A stretch of 64,000 bases of DNA from Mycolicibacterium palauense (GTDB lineage Bacteria; Actinomycetota; Actinomycetes; Mycobacteriales; Mycobacteriaceae). Where the stretch lies: positions 1 through 64,000 of the forward strand of contig NZ_NVQF01000029.1 in assembly GCF_002592005.1 (NCBI RefSeq). Reading direction: 5' to 3'. The position numbers and the translations under genes were made by a program. The notes beneath the pieces were generated by a model. The model was given only the letters and a program-made list of their open reading frames with translations, was not told where the DNA came from and did no database searches. Below, piece by piece: positions 24,887 to 32,468 of the stretch (positions are counted from its first letter, which is position 1; each line of letters opens with the position of its first letter).

Positions 24887-24918
24887 GGAAAGTGACATCG
24901 CCGGCGATATCACTTTCC
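24887..24918. terminator. 32-bp near-perfect palindrome between convergent genes
   Basis: GGAAAGTGA ... TCACTTTCC with a self-complementary centre ATCGCCGGCGAT; only one base pair is mismatched over 32 bp. It lies between the aldehyde dehydrogenase stop (24777) and the convergent LLM gene stop (24949), where a bidirectional terminator is expected. There is no T-tract on either side. Confidence 0.6.
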
Positions 24919-24948
24919 GTGGGCCGGGGCGCCGGAGATCCCGCGCTG

Positions 24949-25977
24949 TCAGGTGGCGCCGTCGCGGGCCGAGAGCCGTTGGGCGACCTCGCCGTAGCGC
25001 TCGAAACGTTCGGCGTCGCCCAGGGCGTTGTACAGCACGATGCGGGTGGCGATGCCCCGGTACTTGTCCGCGAGCGCGTCGGCGAGGTGCTCCCAACTGG
25101 ACTCGGTGGCGAAGGTGGCGATGTGCTCGTCGGTGATCTGGGCGGCCATCCCCGCAAAATCGCCCGCCTTCTGCTTCTCCCGGATCCGCGCCGTGGTGCC
25201 CTCGAAACCGGCCTCGTCCCAGATGAACGCGTAATTGGGGGTGCTGCCGTAGAAGCTCATCGCCGCCCGGACCCGCTCACGTTCGGCGTCGCGCTCGGCG
25301 TCGGTATCGCCCACGATCGTCATCACCGGCACGATCAGCGCGACCTCGGCGGCCGACCGCCCCGACTTCGCCGCCCCCTCGGCGACTTTCGGCAGGACGT
25401 GCCGGGCGAGATAGCCGGGTTCGCCGATCGGGTGCACGTGCACGCCGTCGGCCACCTCGCCGGCCATCCGCAGCATCCAGGGATTCACCGCGGCAACGTC
25501 GACCCTGGGATCGGGGGCCTCGATGGGGCCGGCACTCCACTGCGGGCTGATGAAGTCGAGGTCGTAGAACTCGCCGTGGCGGTCGAGCGTGCCGGAGCGG
25601 AACGCGCCGAAACACGCCTTGACGGCCAGCACGTAATCGCGCATCCGCGGGCCCGGACGCTCGAAGGGCACCCCGTAACGGCGCACCACGTGGGTGCGGA
25701 CCTGGGTGCCCAGGCCGAGGCGGAACCCGCCCCCGGTGGCCTCCTGCAGTTCCCACGCGGTGGCGGCGGTGACGAACGGGCTGCGGGGAAAGGCGACCGC
25801 CACGCCGGTGGAGAGCTCCAGGCCCGGTGCGGCCTGCGAGGCCACCGCGGCGTTGAGGTACGGGGTTCGGCCGGTCTCGGTGAACAGCAGACCCGAGAAG
25901 CCCGCGGCCAGCGTGCGTTGGGCCAGCCCGCCGATCCGCCCCAGCGGCACGGCGGTGGTCATCACGTCGACGTGCAC
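24949..25977 (-). CDS. LLM class F420-dependent oxidoreductase, TIGR03617-like
   Basis: A 342-residue luciferase-like monooxygenase fold, with GLLFTETGRTPYLNAAVASQ near the N-terminus, GLGTQVRTHVVRRYGVPFERP in the middle and MLRMAGEVADGVHVHPIGEPGYL. The sequence resembles mycobacterial F420-dependent families. Substrate unknown. GTG 25977 is the start. It is the last gene of a leftward set after three small genes and may be co-transcribed with them under the TetR regulator. Confidence 0.85.
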   Translation of the reverse strand: MHVDVMTTAVPLGRIGGLAQRTLAAGFSGLLFTETGRTPYLNAAVASQAAPGLELSTGVAVAFPRSPFVTAATAWELQEATGGGFRLGLGTQVRTHVVRRYGVPFERPGPRMRDYVLAVKACFGAFRSGTLDRHGEFYDLDFISPQWSAGPIEAPDPRVDVAAVNPWMLRMAGEVADGVHVHPIGEPGYLARHVLPKVAEGAAKSGRSAAEVALIVPVMTIVGDTDAERDAERERVRAAMSFYGSTPNYAFIWDEAGFEGTTARIREKQKAGDFAGMAAQITDEHIATFATESSWEHLADALADKYRGIATRIVLYNALGDAERFERYGEVAQRLSARDGAT

Positions 25978-26016
25978 CCACGGATGGTAACCACCGGAGA
26001 CCCGTTCCCCGTGCCA

Positions 26017-26397
26017 TTAGGACATCAACAGCAGCGCCGACGTGACGAGCATGACGGCGGCGGTCAGGCCGTGCACTCCCCAGGCGATGGACCTGGAACC
26101 TCCGTTGCGCACCACGATAGCCGCGTCGGCGAGCGGAATGATCGTGGCGGCCAGGATCACCCAGCCGAGCAGGTGGGTGGCACCGGCGATCATCAGGATG
26201 ATGACGAACAGCCCGGAGGCGATGTCCCGCACCCCCTTAACACTCAGGTAGGCGCCGACGGACGGCTGGCCGAGGTCGGGCTGCACACCGTAACCGGCGG
26301 CCGCGACGCGTGGGGCGAGGAGGAACCGCGCGCCGATGACGATGATGCCCGCGCCGATCAGCCCGGCCAGCGTGTACGCGATGATGTTGATGGCCAT
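26017..26397 (-). CDS. DUF4267-type small membrane protein
   Basis: A 126-residue protein with four predicted transmembrane segments (about residues 5-27, 50-72, 77-96, 105-125) and the conserved VGAYLSVKGVRDIASGLFV region typical of DUF4267. It lies 17 bp downstream of the NIPSNAP-type gene. Function unknown; related proteins are often TetR-regulated together with other small membrane proteins. Confidence 0.75.
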   Translation of the reverse strand: MAINIIAYTLAGLIGAGIIVIGARFLLAPRVAAAGYGVQPDLGQPSVGAYLSVKGVRDIASGLFVIILMIAGATHLLGWVILAATIIPLADAAIVVRNGGSRSIAWGVHGLTAAVMLVTSALLLMS

Positions 26398-26414
26398 GGT
26401 GGAGCACTCCTGGT

Positions 26415-26732
26415 TCAGCGGATCGGCGAGTAGGTGGTCGGTTCGAGTGCTGCGGTCTGAACGTCGACGATCTCGTCGGCGTCAAAGCCGGCCATGTCGG
26501 CGTCGAATTGACGGCTCGCCATCACATCGCGGGTGATCTCGTCGGGATCGGCAGCGACCGGGTAGCGGATCAGTGCGACAAGGCGGTTGGTTTCATCGCC
26601 CCTCTCGGTCCACACCCCGCAGATGGTGATCCCGAAGGTGCGAAACGTGGCCAGGTGGCGGGCCCAGTGCACCGTCGCGTAGCGCTGCAGGGCTTCCGGT
26701 GACCGCAGGGTGTAGATCCTCAGCTGCAACAT
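26415..26732 (-). CDS. NIPSNAP family protein
   Basis: A 105-residue ferredoxin-like-fold protein beginning MLQLRIYTLRSPEALQRY, then HWARHLATFRTFGITICGVWTE and RLVALIRYPVAADPDEI, the usual NIPSNAP order. ATG 26732 is preferred because AAGGGAAG lies 8 nt upstream; an upstream start at 26765 would add eleven residues. Small proteins of this type bind small ligands or act as dimeric accessory factors; biochemical role unknown. It is in a leftward operon with DUF1772 and DUF4267 membrane proteins. Confidence 0.75.
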   Translation of the reverse strand: MLQLRIYTLRSPEALQRYATVHWARHLATFRTFGITICGVWTERGDETNRLVALIRYPVAADPDEITRDVMASRQFDADMAGFDADEIVDVQTAALEPTTYSPIR

Positions 26733-26765
26733 CGAATGGTCTTCCCTTGTCATTGTTCTCGGCAT

Positions 26766-27242
26766 TCAGAGGATCAGCACCAGGCACAGTGCGGCCACTG
26801 CCAGACCCTGCAGCGTGGCGCGCACGCCGATGATGCGATCCCACTGCGCTTGCAGCGCGCGTCCGGTCGGCAGTGCCCTGCCGGACAGCGCGGGGGCCGT
26901 CAGTCGCCGGTTGATCGGCGCGCTGATCCGGGTGTAGAGCACGATCCAGATCGCCACAAGAAGAACCGCGGCACCCGCGGCGAGGGCCTGTGCCCAGTGT
27001 GCGGCGACCGCGGCCAGCACCGCGCTGGCCGCGGCGGCGACCCCGCCGAGCACACCGGGTACCGGCATGCGCCGGTCGCCGTATCGATGCACGCGGCCCG
27101 TGACCGCGACCAGGGCACCGTCGTCGAGCGACGCCAACGCCGGTCGCAGCACGATCGCACAGAACACGTCAGTGCCATAGACCACCGCGGTCCCCAACAC
27201 CGCAATCAGTGCGACGGCACGGGTGACGGCGTCCAGATCCAC
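26766..27242 (-). CDS. DUF1772 (anthrone oxygenase-like) membrane protein
   Basis: A 158-residue membrane protein with four hydrophobic segments and the DUF1772 pattern: VYGTDVFCAIVLRPAL early, RVHRYGDRRMPVPGV in the loop, and ISAPINRRLTAP before the last helix. GTG 27242 start. It is divergent from the TetR gene and behind three TAGC-N3-GCTA palindromes. Members of this family appear next to SDR and NIPSNAP genes; enzymatic activity is uncertain. Confidence 0.72.
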   Translation of the reverse strand: MDLDAVTRAVALIAVLGTAVVYGTDVFCAIVLRPALASLDDGALVAVTGRVHRYGDRRMPVPGVLGGVAAAASAVLAAVAAHWAQALAAGAAVLLVAIWIVLYTRISAPINRRLTAPALSGRALPTGRALQAQWDRIIGVRATLQGLAVAALCLVLIL

Positions 27243-27268
27243 CTCGCGCTCCCCTCATCGCCAACCGC

Positions 27269-27332
27269 TAGCAACGCTAACCCTGATCGACTGTCGCGTC
27301 AATAGCGGCGCTAGTACCTATAGCGGTGCTAG
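27269..27332. promoter_or_regulatory. Three TetR operator palindromes TAGC-N3-GCTA
   Basis: TAGC-AAC-GCTA (27269-27279), TAGC-GGC-GCTA (27303-27313) and TAGC-GGT-GCTA (27321-27331) lie in the 98-bp divergent region between the DUF1772 gene and tetR. The last two sit in a 13-bp direct repeat with 18-bp period, ending just before the tetR ATG. This explains repression of both directions by the TetR protein. Confidence 0.7.
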
Positions 27333-27340
27333 CATGGGAC

Positions 27341-27928
27341 ATGGCCATCGAGGATCGTCGAGAGCGCGAGCGCTCTGCGCGCCGGCGGCTGATCATCACC
27401 ACCGCCCGCAGGTTGGCCGAGGCCGAGGGCTGGGATGCGGTCACCACCCGGCGGCTGTCCACCGAGATCGAATACAGCCAACCGGTGCTGTACAAGCACT
27501 TCACCGGCATGGACGACATCGCCGACGCCATCGCCCTGGACGGGTTCGCCGAGCTCGCCGAGATTATTCGCGCCACCCGCTTCGAGGCCGGTACACCCAG
27601 CGAGGCGCTGACCCGGATTGCGCACGCCTATCTGAACTTCGCGCGCGACAATCCGGCGGTCTACGACGCGATGTTCACCCGCGCAACCACCTTGCGCTTC
27701 GCCGCCGACGACACACCGCCCCAGCTGATCGCCGGGTTCGCCGAGCTGCGGCAGACGGTCGATCTCGTCGCCGACGGCACGGACGCGGAGACACTCACCG
27801 AGGTACTGTGGGCCGCCCTGCACGGTCTGGTCACCCTCAGCCGTGCCGGGCGCCTGCGCCCCGGGCATGAGTCCGATCGCCTTCAGCTGCTCGTAAGACA
27901 GTTCACCGGCGGAAGAGACGAAAGCTAG
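27341..27928 (+). CDS. TetR/AcrR family transcriptional regulator
   Basis: A 195-residue regulator. N-terminal helix-turn-helix ARRLAEAEGWDAVTTRRLSTEIEYSQPVLYKHFTGMDDIADAIA (within residues 20-65), and a C-terminal TetR_C_33-like ligand domain with ARDNPAVYDAMFTR. ATG 27341 is chosen over one five codons earlier because the operators overlap the latter. It probably represses the divergent DUF1772-NIPSNAP-DUF4267(-LLM) operon and itself. Confidence 0.88.
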   Translation: MAIEDRRERERSARRRLIITTARRLAEAEGWDAVTTRRLSTEIEYSQPVLYKHFTGMDDIADAIALDGFAELAEIIRATRFEAGTPSEALTRIAHAYLNFARDNPAVYDAMFTRATTLRFAADDTPPQLIAGFAELRQTVDLVADGTDAETLTEVLWAALHGLVTLSRAGRLRPGHESDRLQLLVRQFTGGRDES

Positions 27929-28005
27929 CCGTAGGGTGTGCAGCGCCACGGTTCTGAGCCCTCCGAGCCCAAGCTGCCGGACGGCTCGCGTCGCGTGTCA
28001 TGCGA

Positions 28006-29541
28006 TCACCGCCTCTGCGAAGTGCCGTGTCCGTCATCATCGTCGAATTCGCCGAGCGTGTCCGCAACCGAGCCTGGCGCGTCCCCGGTTTCGGTTTCCG
28101 GCGCCGGACGCTCGCGCGACGATGGGCGCGCCGACCACACCTGGCGGAACTTGCCGGTCCTCGGGTCGGGGCCGGGCGGTTCGTCCGCGTGCTCCACCAC
28201 AACGGGCGCGGCCCCCTGTGCGGCGAAGAACGCCTGCAGGCGCTCGTCGAGGGCACGCCACACCTGCTCCGGGTCGGCGTCGGATGACATCTCCAGTCGC
28301 ACCCGCACGGTCCTCGGATCGGTGCGGATGGCCTGGCACCGATGCACCCCCGGGGTCTCCTCGATCACCTCCACCAGGGCCAGCGGCAACACCGTGACCG
28401 CCGACCCGTCCGCCGCGTCGAACGAGAGGAGCTCGCTGGTGCGGCCCTCCACGATGATCGCCGGCAGCCGATTCCCGCACGCGCACGGGGAGGCGGCCAG
28501 CTTCACCCGGTCGCCGAGGTCATAGCGGATCAGCGGCTGCACCCGATTGGCCAGGTCGGTGACCAAAACCGTATGAGAGACGACGCCCGGCGCGACGGGG
28601 TGGTGGTTCTCATCGACCGGCTCGATCAGATACCAGTCGCTGTTCACATGGAATGCGCCGTGCCGACATTGCGTCGACAGGCCGGGGAATTCCGCTGAAC
28701 CGTAACGGTTCTCAATCGCGCAGCCGAACGTCGACTCGATGCCGGCGCGCAGCGCGGCCGTCAGCTGTTCGCCTGTGGTGATCGCCAACAGGGGCCGGAT
28801 CGTCAGCCGGCCCGCTCGTTGTTCGCCGGCCAGCACCGCCAGCGCGCTAGGGTATCCCTCCAGGATCGTCGGCTGAAACGCGTTGATGTCGCCCACCAGA
28901 TCCGGCAGCGGCCGCAGCACCGAGAACACGGACACGCGGTCGGCCAGGAAGGTGCTGCGGCGACGGACGAACGCCCACGCGGCGGAGACACCGACGTGCC
29001 CGCCCGTGACGAACAGGGCCGCCACCCGCAGCCCGCGCCGCAGCACCCCCCGCAGGAAGTTCCATCGAAGGATGTACTGCCATTCGCCGCGGCGGCCCAC
29101 CAACAAGAACAACGCCGAGTACGCGTCGTCGTGGATCAGGATGGCCGGCTCTCCGCTGGTCCCCGACGTCGTCGCGACGAAGTAGCGGCCCAGGTAGCGG
29201 GCCCCCAACAGCGAGGGGTCGGACAGGAAGTCACGGCGCAGCGACTCGATGGTGATGTCGGGGTCGGTCACCCAGTCGTCGAAGTGTGCCATCAGCTCGG
29301 GCTTGGACGTGACGGGCAACGATTCCAGAGGAACCTGCCCGGGAGGTATGTCACGGTAGAGGTGGCGGTAGTACGGTGACGCGGTTCGCGCATGCCGCAC
29401 CAGCGTCTGCAGTCGGGCCTGCTGGCGGCGGTGGATCGCGATGTGGTCACCGCGCCGGAAACGCCAGGCCTCCCAGGCGATCACCGCCACGGCAGCCGTT
29501 GCGCGAATTCTCGTTAGTGGGCGGGGGAATGTGCGTCGCAT
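28006..29541 (-). CDS. PaaK-like adenylate-forming enzyme
   Basis: A 511-residue member of the phenylacetate-CoA ligase/coenzyme F390 synthetase group. The ATP-binding loop is in VATTSGTSGEP, the adenylation core reads NRYGSAEFPGLSTQC, and LIRYDLGDRVKL precedes the C-terminal domain with CACGNRLPAIIVEGR. A hydrophobic N-terminus (AAVAVIAWEAW) may associate it with membrane. Such orphan PaaK-like proteins often act in cell-surface polymer biosynthesis loci; no other biosynthesis gene is adjacent here. Substrate unknown. Convergent with tetR at a distance of 77 bp. Confidence 0.75.
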   Translation of the reverse strand: MRRTFPRPLTRIRATAAVAVIAWEAWRFRRGDHIAIHRRQQARLQTLVRHARTASPYYRHLYRDIPPGQVPLESLPVTSKPELMAHFDDWVTDPDITIESLRRDFLSDPSLLGARYLGRYFVATTSGTSGEPAILIHDDAYSALFLLVGRRGEWQYILRWNFLRGVLRRGLRVAALFVTGGHVGVSAAWAFVRRRSTFLADRVSVFSVLRPLPDLVGDINAFQPTILEGYPSALAVLAGEQRAGRLTIRPLLAITTGEQLTAALRAGIESTFGCAIENRYGSAEFPGLSTQCRHGAFHVNSDWYLIEPVDENHHPVAPGVVSHTVLVTDLANRVQPLIRYDLGDRVKLAASPCACGNRLPAIIVEGRTSELLSFDAADGSAVTVLPLALVEVIEETPGVHRCQAIRTDPRTVRVRLEMSSDADPEQVWRALDERLQAFFAAQGAAPVVVEHADEPPGPDPRTGKFRQVWSARPSSRERPAPETETGDAPGSVADTLGEFDDDDGHGTSQRR

Positions 29542-29735
29542 ATGCGCTCCCGGTTACCTGACCGAACCTCACTGGTGCTCGTGGGCGACGTCCAGACGCA
29601 GAGACCTACGCACGCTGTCGGCACAACGGCCGCAGCAACCGCGCCGCCGACAGCGGCGCCGCCTGTGCGAACGAGACCATGTCAACGCCGCGGCATGACA
29701 GAGCCTACCTTCGCGGCGGCGCAGGGTCCGACGGA

Positions 29736-30298
29736 TCAGTCCCCCGACCTTCGTCGGTCTATGTTCTCTGTTGTTCTCTGTTCCAGGTCGACATCCTCAC
29801 CGTTTGCGGTCCATCCACCAATTGGCCGGATCGAATAGTGGTTCGAGACAGAGCCGCTGGTGTAGTAGCGATAGATGACGTCAACGGCTTCGTTCGCATC
29901 GAAGACCTCTGACTTGGCGACCATATGAACGCCATGGGGCGTTTCGATTTCGTTGTCAAGCGGCTCAGGCGTGCTAGCGGGATGACCCGCCGCCCCCCAC
30001 ACACCGACGCGATGCCCCATTGCTCACCACCGTGCGTGCGGATCTCAATCGTCATTGCGTCGGCGTGTCCGGCTGCTTGTAGAAACTCAGATGCGTCCTC
30101 GTCGTCGCGAAGCATTGCGCCATCGTCTTTGCCGTGGAGCGGACACAACGTCAGCGCCCACGGTCTCACGCCGTTGAAGCGCCGCAGTGTGCGCGCGAAG
30201 AACTCAGGCTGCTTGTGGTCGCCAATTTCGCTGCTCAATGTCCCGCCGTCGTACTTGACGACGAAGCCGCCGGTGGGGGTGTTCAGCCTGTCATTCAT
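29736..30298 (-). pseudogene. Hypothetical protein (weakly Imm1-like) broken by a homopolymer frameshift
   Basis: Reading leftward from ATG 30298, one frame codes a plausible globular protein (FVVKYDGGTLSSEIGDHK... to WGIASV) until a run of six C on the plus strand (29993-29998). Past this run the coding signal continues in the next frame (GHPASTPEPLDNEIETPHGV... DANEAVDVIYRYYTSGS) to the stop at 29736. One extra C in the run would restore a single protein of about 187 residues. The second half weakly recalls Imm1-type immunity proteins, with low certainty. GC content is lower than the chromosome. It lies just outside the left edge of the tRNA-bounded island. A sequencing error in the run is possible. 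Confidence 0.5.
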
Positions 30299-30390
30299 TC
30301 CGCTCTCTTCGCCTCGCACCCGTCGATGCCAATGTACTGACTGGGCACGTCGGTCTCGTGCGTTACATGTTCCAGTACAGGTGGCACGGA

Positions 30391-30438
30391 GTGGCGCGGC
30401 CGGGGCTCGAACCCGCCGCCAACGGACTTATGAGTGTG
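30391..30438 (-). repeat. Diverged 3' fragment of tRNA-Met, probable left attachment site
   Basis: The minus strand matches the intact tRNA-Met at 35646-35719 from the anticodon loop (ACTCATAA) through the T-arm to the acceptor end, with about four or five substitutions and one inserted base over some 45 bp. The T-arm block CGGGGCTCGAACCCGC (plus strand) is identical. The 5' half of the tRNA is absent. This is what remains at the far end when an element integrates into the 3' half of a tRNA gene. It could instead be an old tRNA pseudogene. Confidence 0.6.
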
Positions 30439-30757
30439 TCGACCAGGCCGTTCTGGGAGTCGTCTAGAGGCCAAATCAAATCGCCGTAAGATTCCTTCGA
30501 GGCTATTGAAACCCTTATGAGACAACAGGATAAAGGAGTTGTCTGACTATACGCCGCCTGCCGAATCAGCGGCGCAGGCCAAATGGCATGCGGATCCATT
30601 GCGTACGAGTTACGTAACGACCGTCGCCACAGCACGTTAGCTAGCTGGGATCCCAGATTGAAACGATTTGCTCCAATGAGCAGTGGCTGGACACGCTCCA
30701 CACCTCGCCGCCTAGCTGCATTATTGATGTAAAATTGTACTCCATTTGCGAGGAGCG
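30439..30757. other. AT-rich intergenic stretch between attachment-site remnant and defence-like genes
   Basis: About 320 bp with no convincing reading frame or RNA gene. A TAAAAT -10-like hexamer (30730-30735) lies 22 bp before the AGGAG ribosome-binding site at 30751 and is the likely promoter region of the three-gene module. I see no repeat array or integrase fragment here. Confidence 0.4.
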
Positions 30758-30802
30758 ATGATGTTCAGCCGACCGGGGGGAGGCGCGACGTGGCGTCACT
30801 AA
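30758..30802 (+). CDS. Possible 14-residue leader peptide overlapping the first island gene
   Basis: ATG 30758 stands 2 nt after GAGGAGCG, the best ribosome-binding site in the area, and opens a 14-codon frame ending TAA at 30802, 13 bp inside the following gene's GTG start (30790). Translation of this leader would bring ribosomes to the weak GTG start, suggesting coupled or attenuated expression. The peptide (MMFSRPGGGATWRH) has no recognisable features. A second ATG at 30761 is equivalent. Confidence 0.35.
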   Translation: MMFSRPGGGATWRH

Positions 30803-32400
30803 TTGAAGACGTACGCGTTTCGCGTGCCGTCAGCGGCATTGCTACGCGATCAGAGCGTGAACCGGACGTCGAGGTACTGCAACAGACGTATGTTGAGACC
30901 GGCATTCTGCCACAGCTCGACAATCACAATAATCAAATTTTATACGGTCGGCGAGGCACCGGCAAAACGCACGTTTTGCAGATTCTCGGCCAAGAGCTTG
31001 AAACTCATACCGGCACCTACTCGATGTACGTCGACATACGTATGCTCGGGAGCTCACACCTATTTACAGATGGCTCCAGACCCATTGCGGACCGCTGTGT
31101 GGCTGTGTTCAAGGACCTGCTATCCCTGATACAAAGCCGCCTTCTCGATATTGCAACATCTCCCGGTAGTAGCGGTTCAGGACTTCAGGAGGTGAGCGAC
31201 TTCGCAGACCTCATTACACAAAAGTCGGTAGACGTTACAAAGCGATCAGTAAAAGACACTAGCGCCCAGAAAGAAAAAGAGGGTTTCCAGGCCGACGTGA
31301 AAGGCTCACTGAGTGGTGGCGCATCCGCGAAGTTAAATTCTTCCGATGCTCGGGAGTGGGAGTCTGCACGCGAAATCTCATATGATGAGGCATTCCGCGA
31401 AAGCCTCGTCTTCAGCGAAGTTCATCAAAAGCTGAATGAAACGCTAGCGGCGATGCAAATTAGTCATCTCATACTCCTAATCGACGAGTGGACATCGCTA
31501 CCAGTGGAGATTCAGCCTTTCATAGCTGAATTCCTTAGAAGGGCGTTCTTTACCACACATCGAGTTACCGTAAAAATAGCGTCGCTTGAGTACCGGTCGC
31601 GATTCACGATGAACGACGAGCGTGGCAACATTATCGGTTTCGAACTCGGCGCCGACATAGCAGCTAACCTTGATCTAGATGACTTCTATGTCTACGACCG
31701 AAATCCCGACAAAGTTGTCAATATTTTTCATGAACTACTGTATAAACATATCACTTCAGGGATCGATTCGGTCGTGTTAAGTGAATATAATGTAAAAGAC
31801 GCGACGGGATTTCGTTCGAGACTTTTCACTGAACGTGCGACATTTGTTGAATTAGTGCGAGCTGGGGAAGGCGTCGTCCGCGATTTCCTTGGCATATTTA
31901 GCGCGGCGTTCTTCAAAGCAATAACAACTGGTCGCTCGAAGATCGACTTACATTCAGTCGAAGAGGCTGCGCGGGATTGGTACGAGACCGATAAGTCAAC
32001 AGCTCTATCCGAGAAACAGCGAGAAGCGCTCCACCGCATAATTCAAGATGTAATCGGAAATCGCTCGACGAAAATGTTTATGCTTTCAAGGTCCGATGCC
32101 GACCATCCAATGATTCAATCATTATTCGACCTGCGGCTACTTCACTTAATACTCCGCGGATACAGCGACAAAGAGAATCCCGGGAAACGTTACAATATTT
32201 ATGCGTTAGACTATGGTACGTATGTTGATTTGAAGCGTACGAAAGCTGAGCCGGAGGGGCTACTTGAGGCCACCGTCGACGATTCAGACACCGCGCAGCA
32301 GTCGAGGACACTTGACGAACGTCTAGTTCCATTCAAAGACAAACGCAGCATTCGTCGGGTTATCTTGCGAACTGATGTTTTTGATGACCTGATGACATAA
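30790..32400 (+). CDS. P-loop AAA+/ORC-Cdc6-like ATPase of the island module
   Basis: A 536-residue ATPase. Walker A GRRGTGKT is at residues 53-60 and Walker B LILLIDEW near residue 230. A sensor-like segment (TVKIASLEYRSR) follows, then a long helical region. The C-terminal part (HRIIQDVIGNRSTKMFMLS...SLFDLRLLHLILRGYSDK) looks like a winged-helix domain. It resembles large P-loop proteins annotated as ORC/Cdc6-like AAA ATPases, but no exact family can be asserted. GTG 30790 follows GGGGGGAGG. The gene is the most AT-rich in the window. It precedes the OLD-type and UvrD-like genes, suggesting a sensor or DNA-loading subunit of one system. Not part of the classical two-gene Gabija. Confidence 0.65.
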   Translation: MASLIEDVRVSRAVSGIATRSEREPDVEVLQQTYVETGILPQLDNHNNQILYGRRGTGKTHVLQILGQELETHTGTYSMYVDIRMLGSSHLFTDGSRPIADRCVAVFKDLLSLIQSRLLDIATSPGSSGSGLQEVSDFADLITQKSVDVTKRSVKDTSAQKEKEGFQADVKGSLSGGASAKLNSSDAREWESAREISYDEAFRESLVFSEVHQKLNETLAAMQISHLILLIDEWTSLPVEIQPFIAEFLRRAFFTTHRVTVKIASLEYRSRFTMNDERGNIIGFELGADIAANLDLDDFYVYDRNPDKVVNIFHELLYKHITSGIDSVVLSEYNVKDATGFRSRLFTERATFVELVRAGEGVVRDFLGIFSAAFFKAITTGRSKIDLHSVEEAARDWYETDKSTALSEKQREALHRIIQDVIGNRSTKMFMLSRSDADHPMIQSLFDLRLLHLILRGYSDKENPGKRYNIYALDYGTYVDLKRTKAEPEGLLEATVDDSDTAQQSRTLDERLVPFKDKRSIRRVILRTDVFDDLMT

Positions 32401-32468
32401 ATTTAAGAGGACCGTCGATTCAACGGCACGCCGTCCAACTAATTTATAATGATCCGAAGGGAGGACGC

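Noticed and set aside
30391..30438. A second functional tRNA gene at the left island edge
   Set aside because: Only the anticodon loop to acceptor part is present and it has mismatches and an insertion; D-arm and 5' acceptor strand are missing, so it cannot fold as a tRNA.
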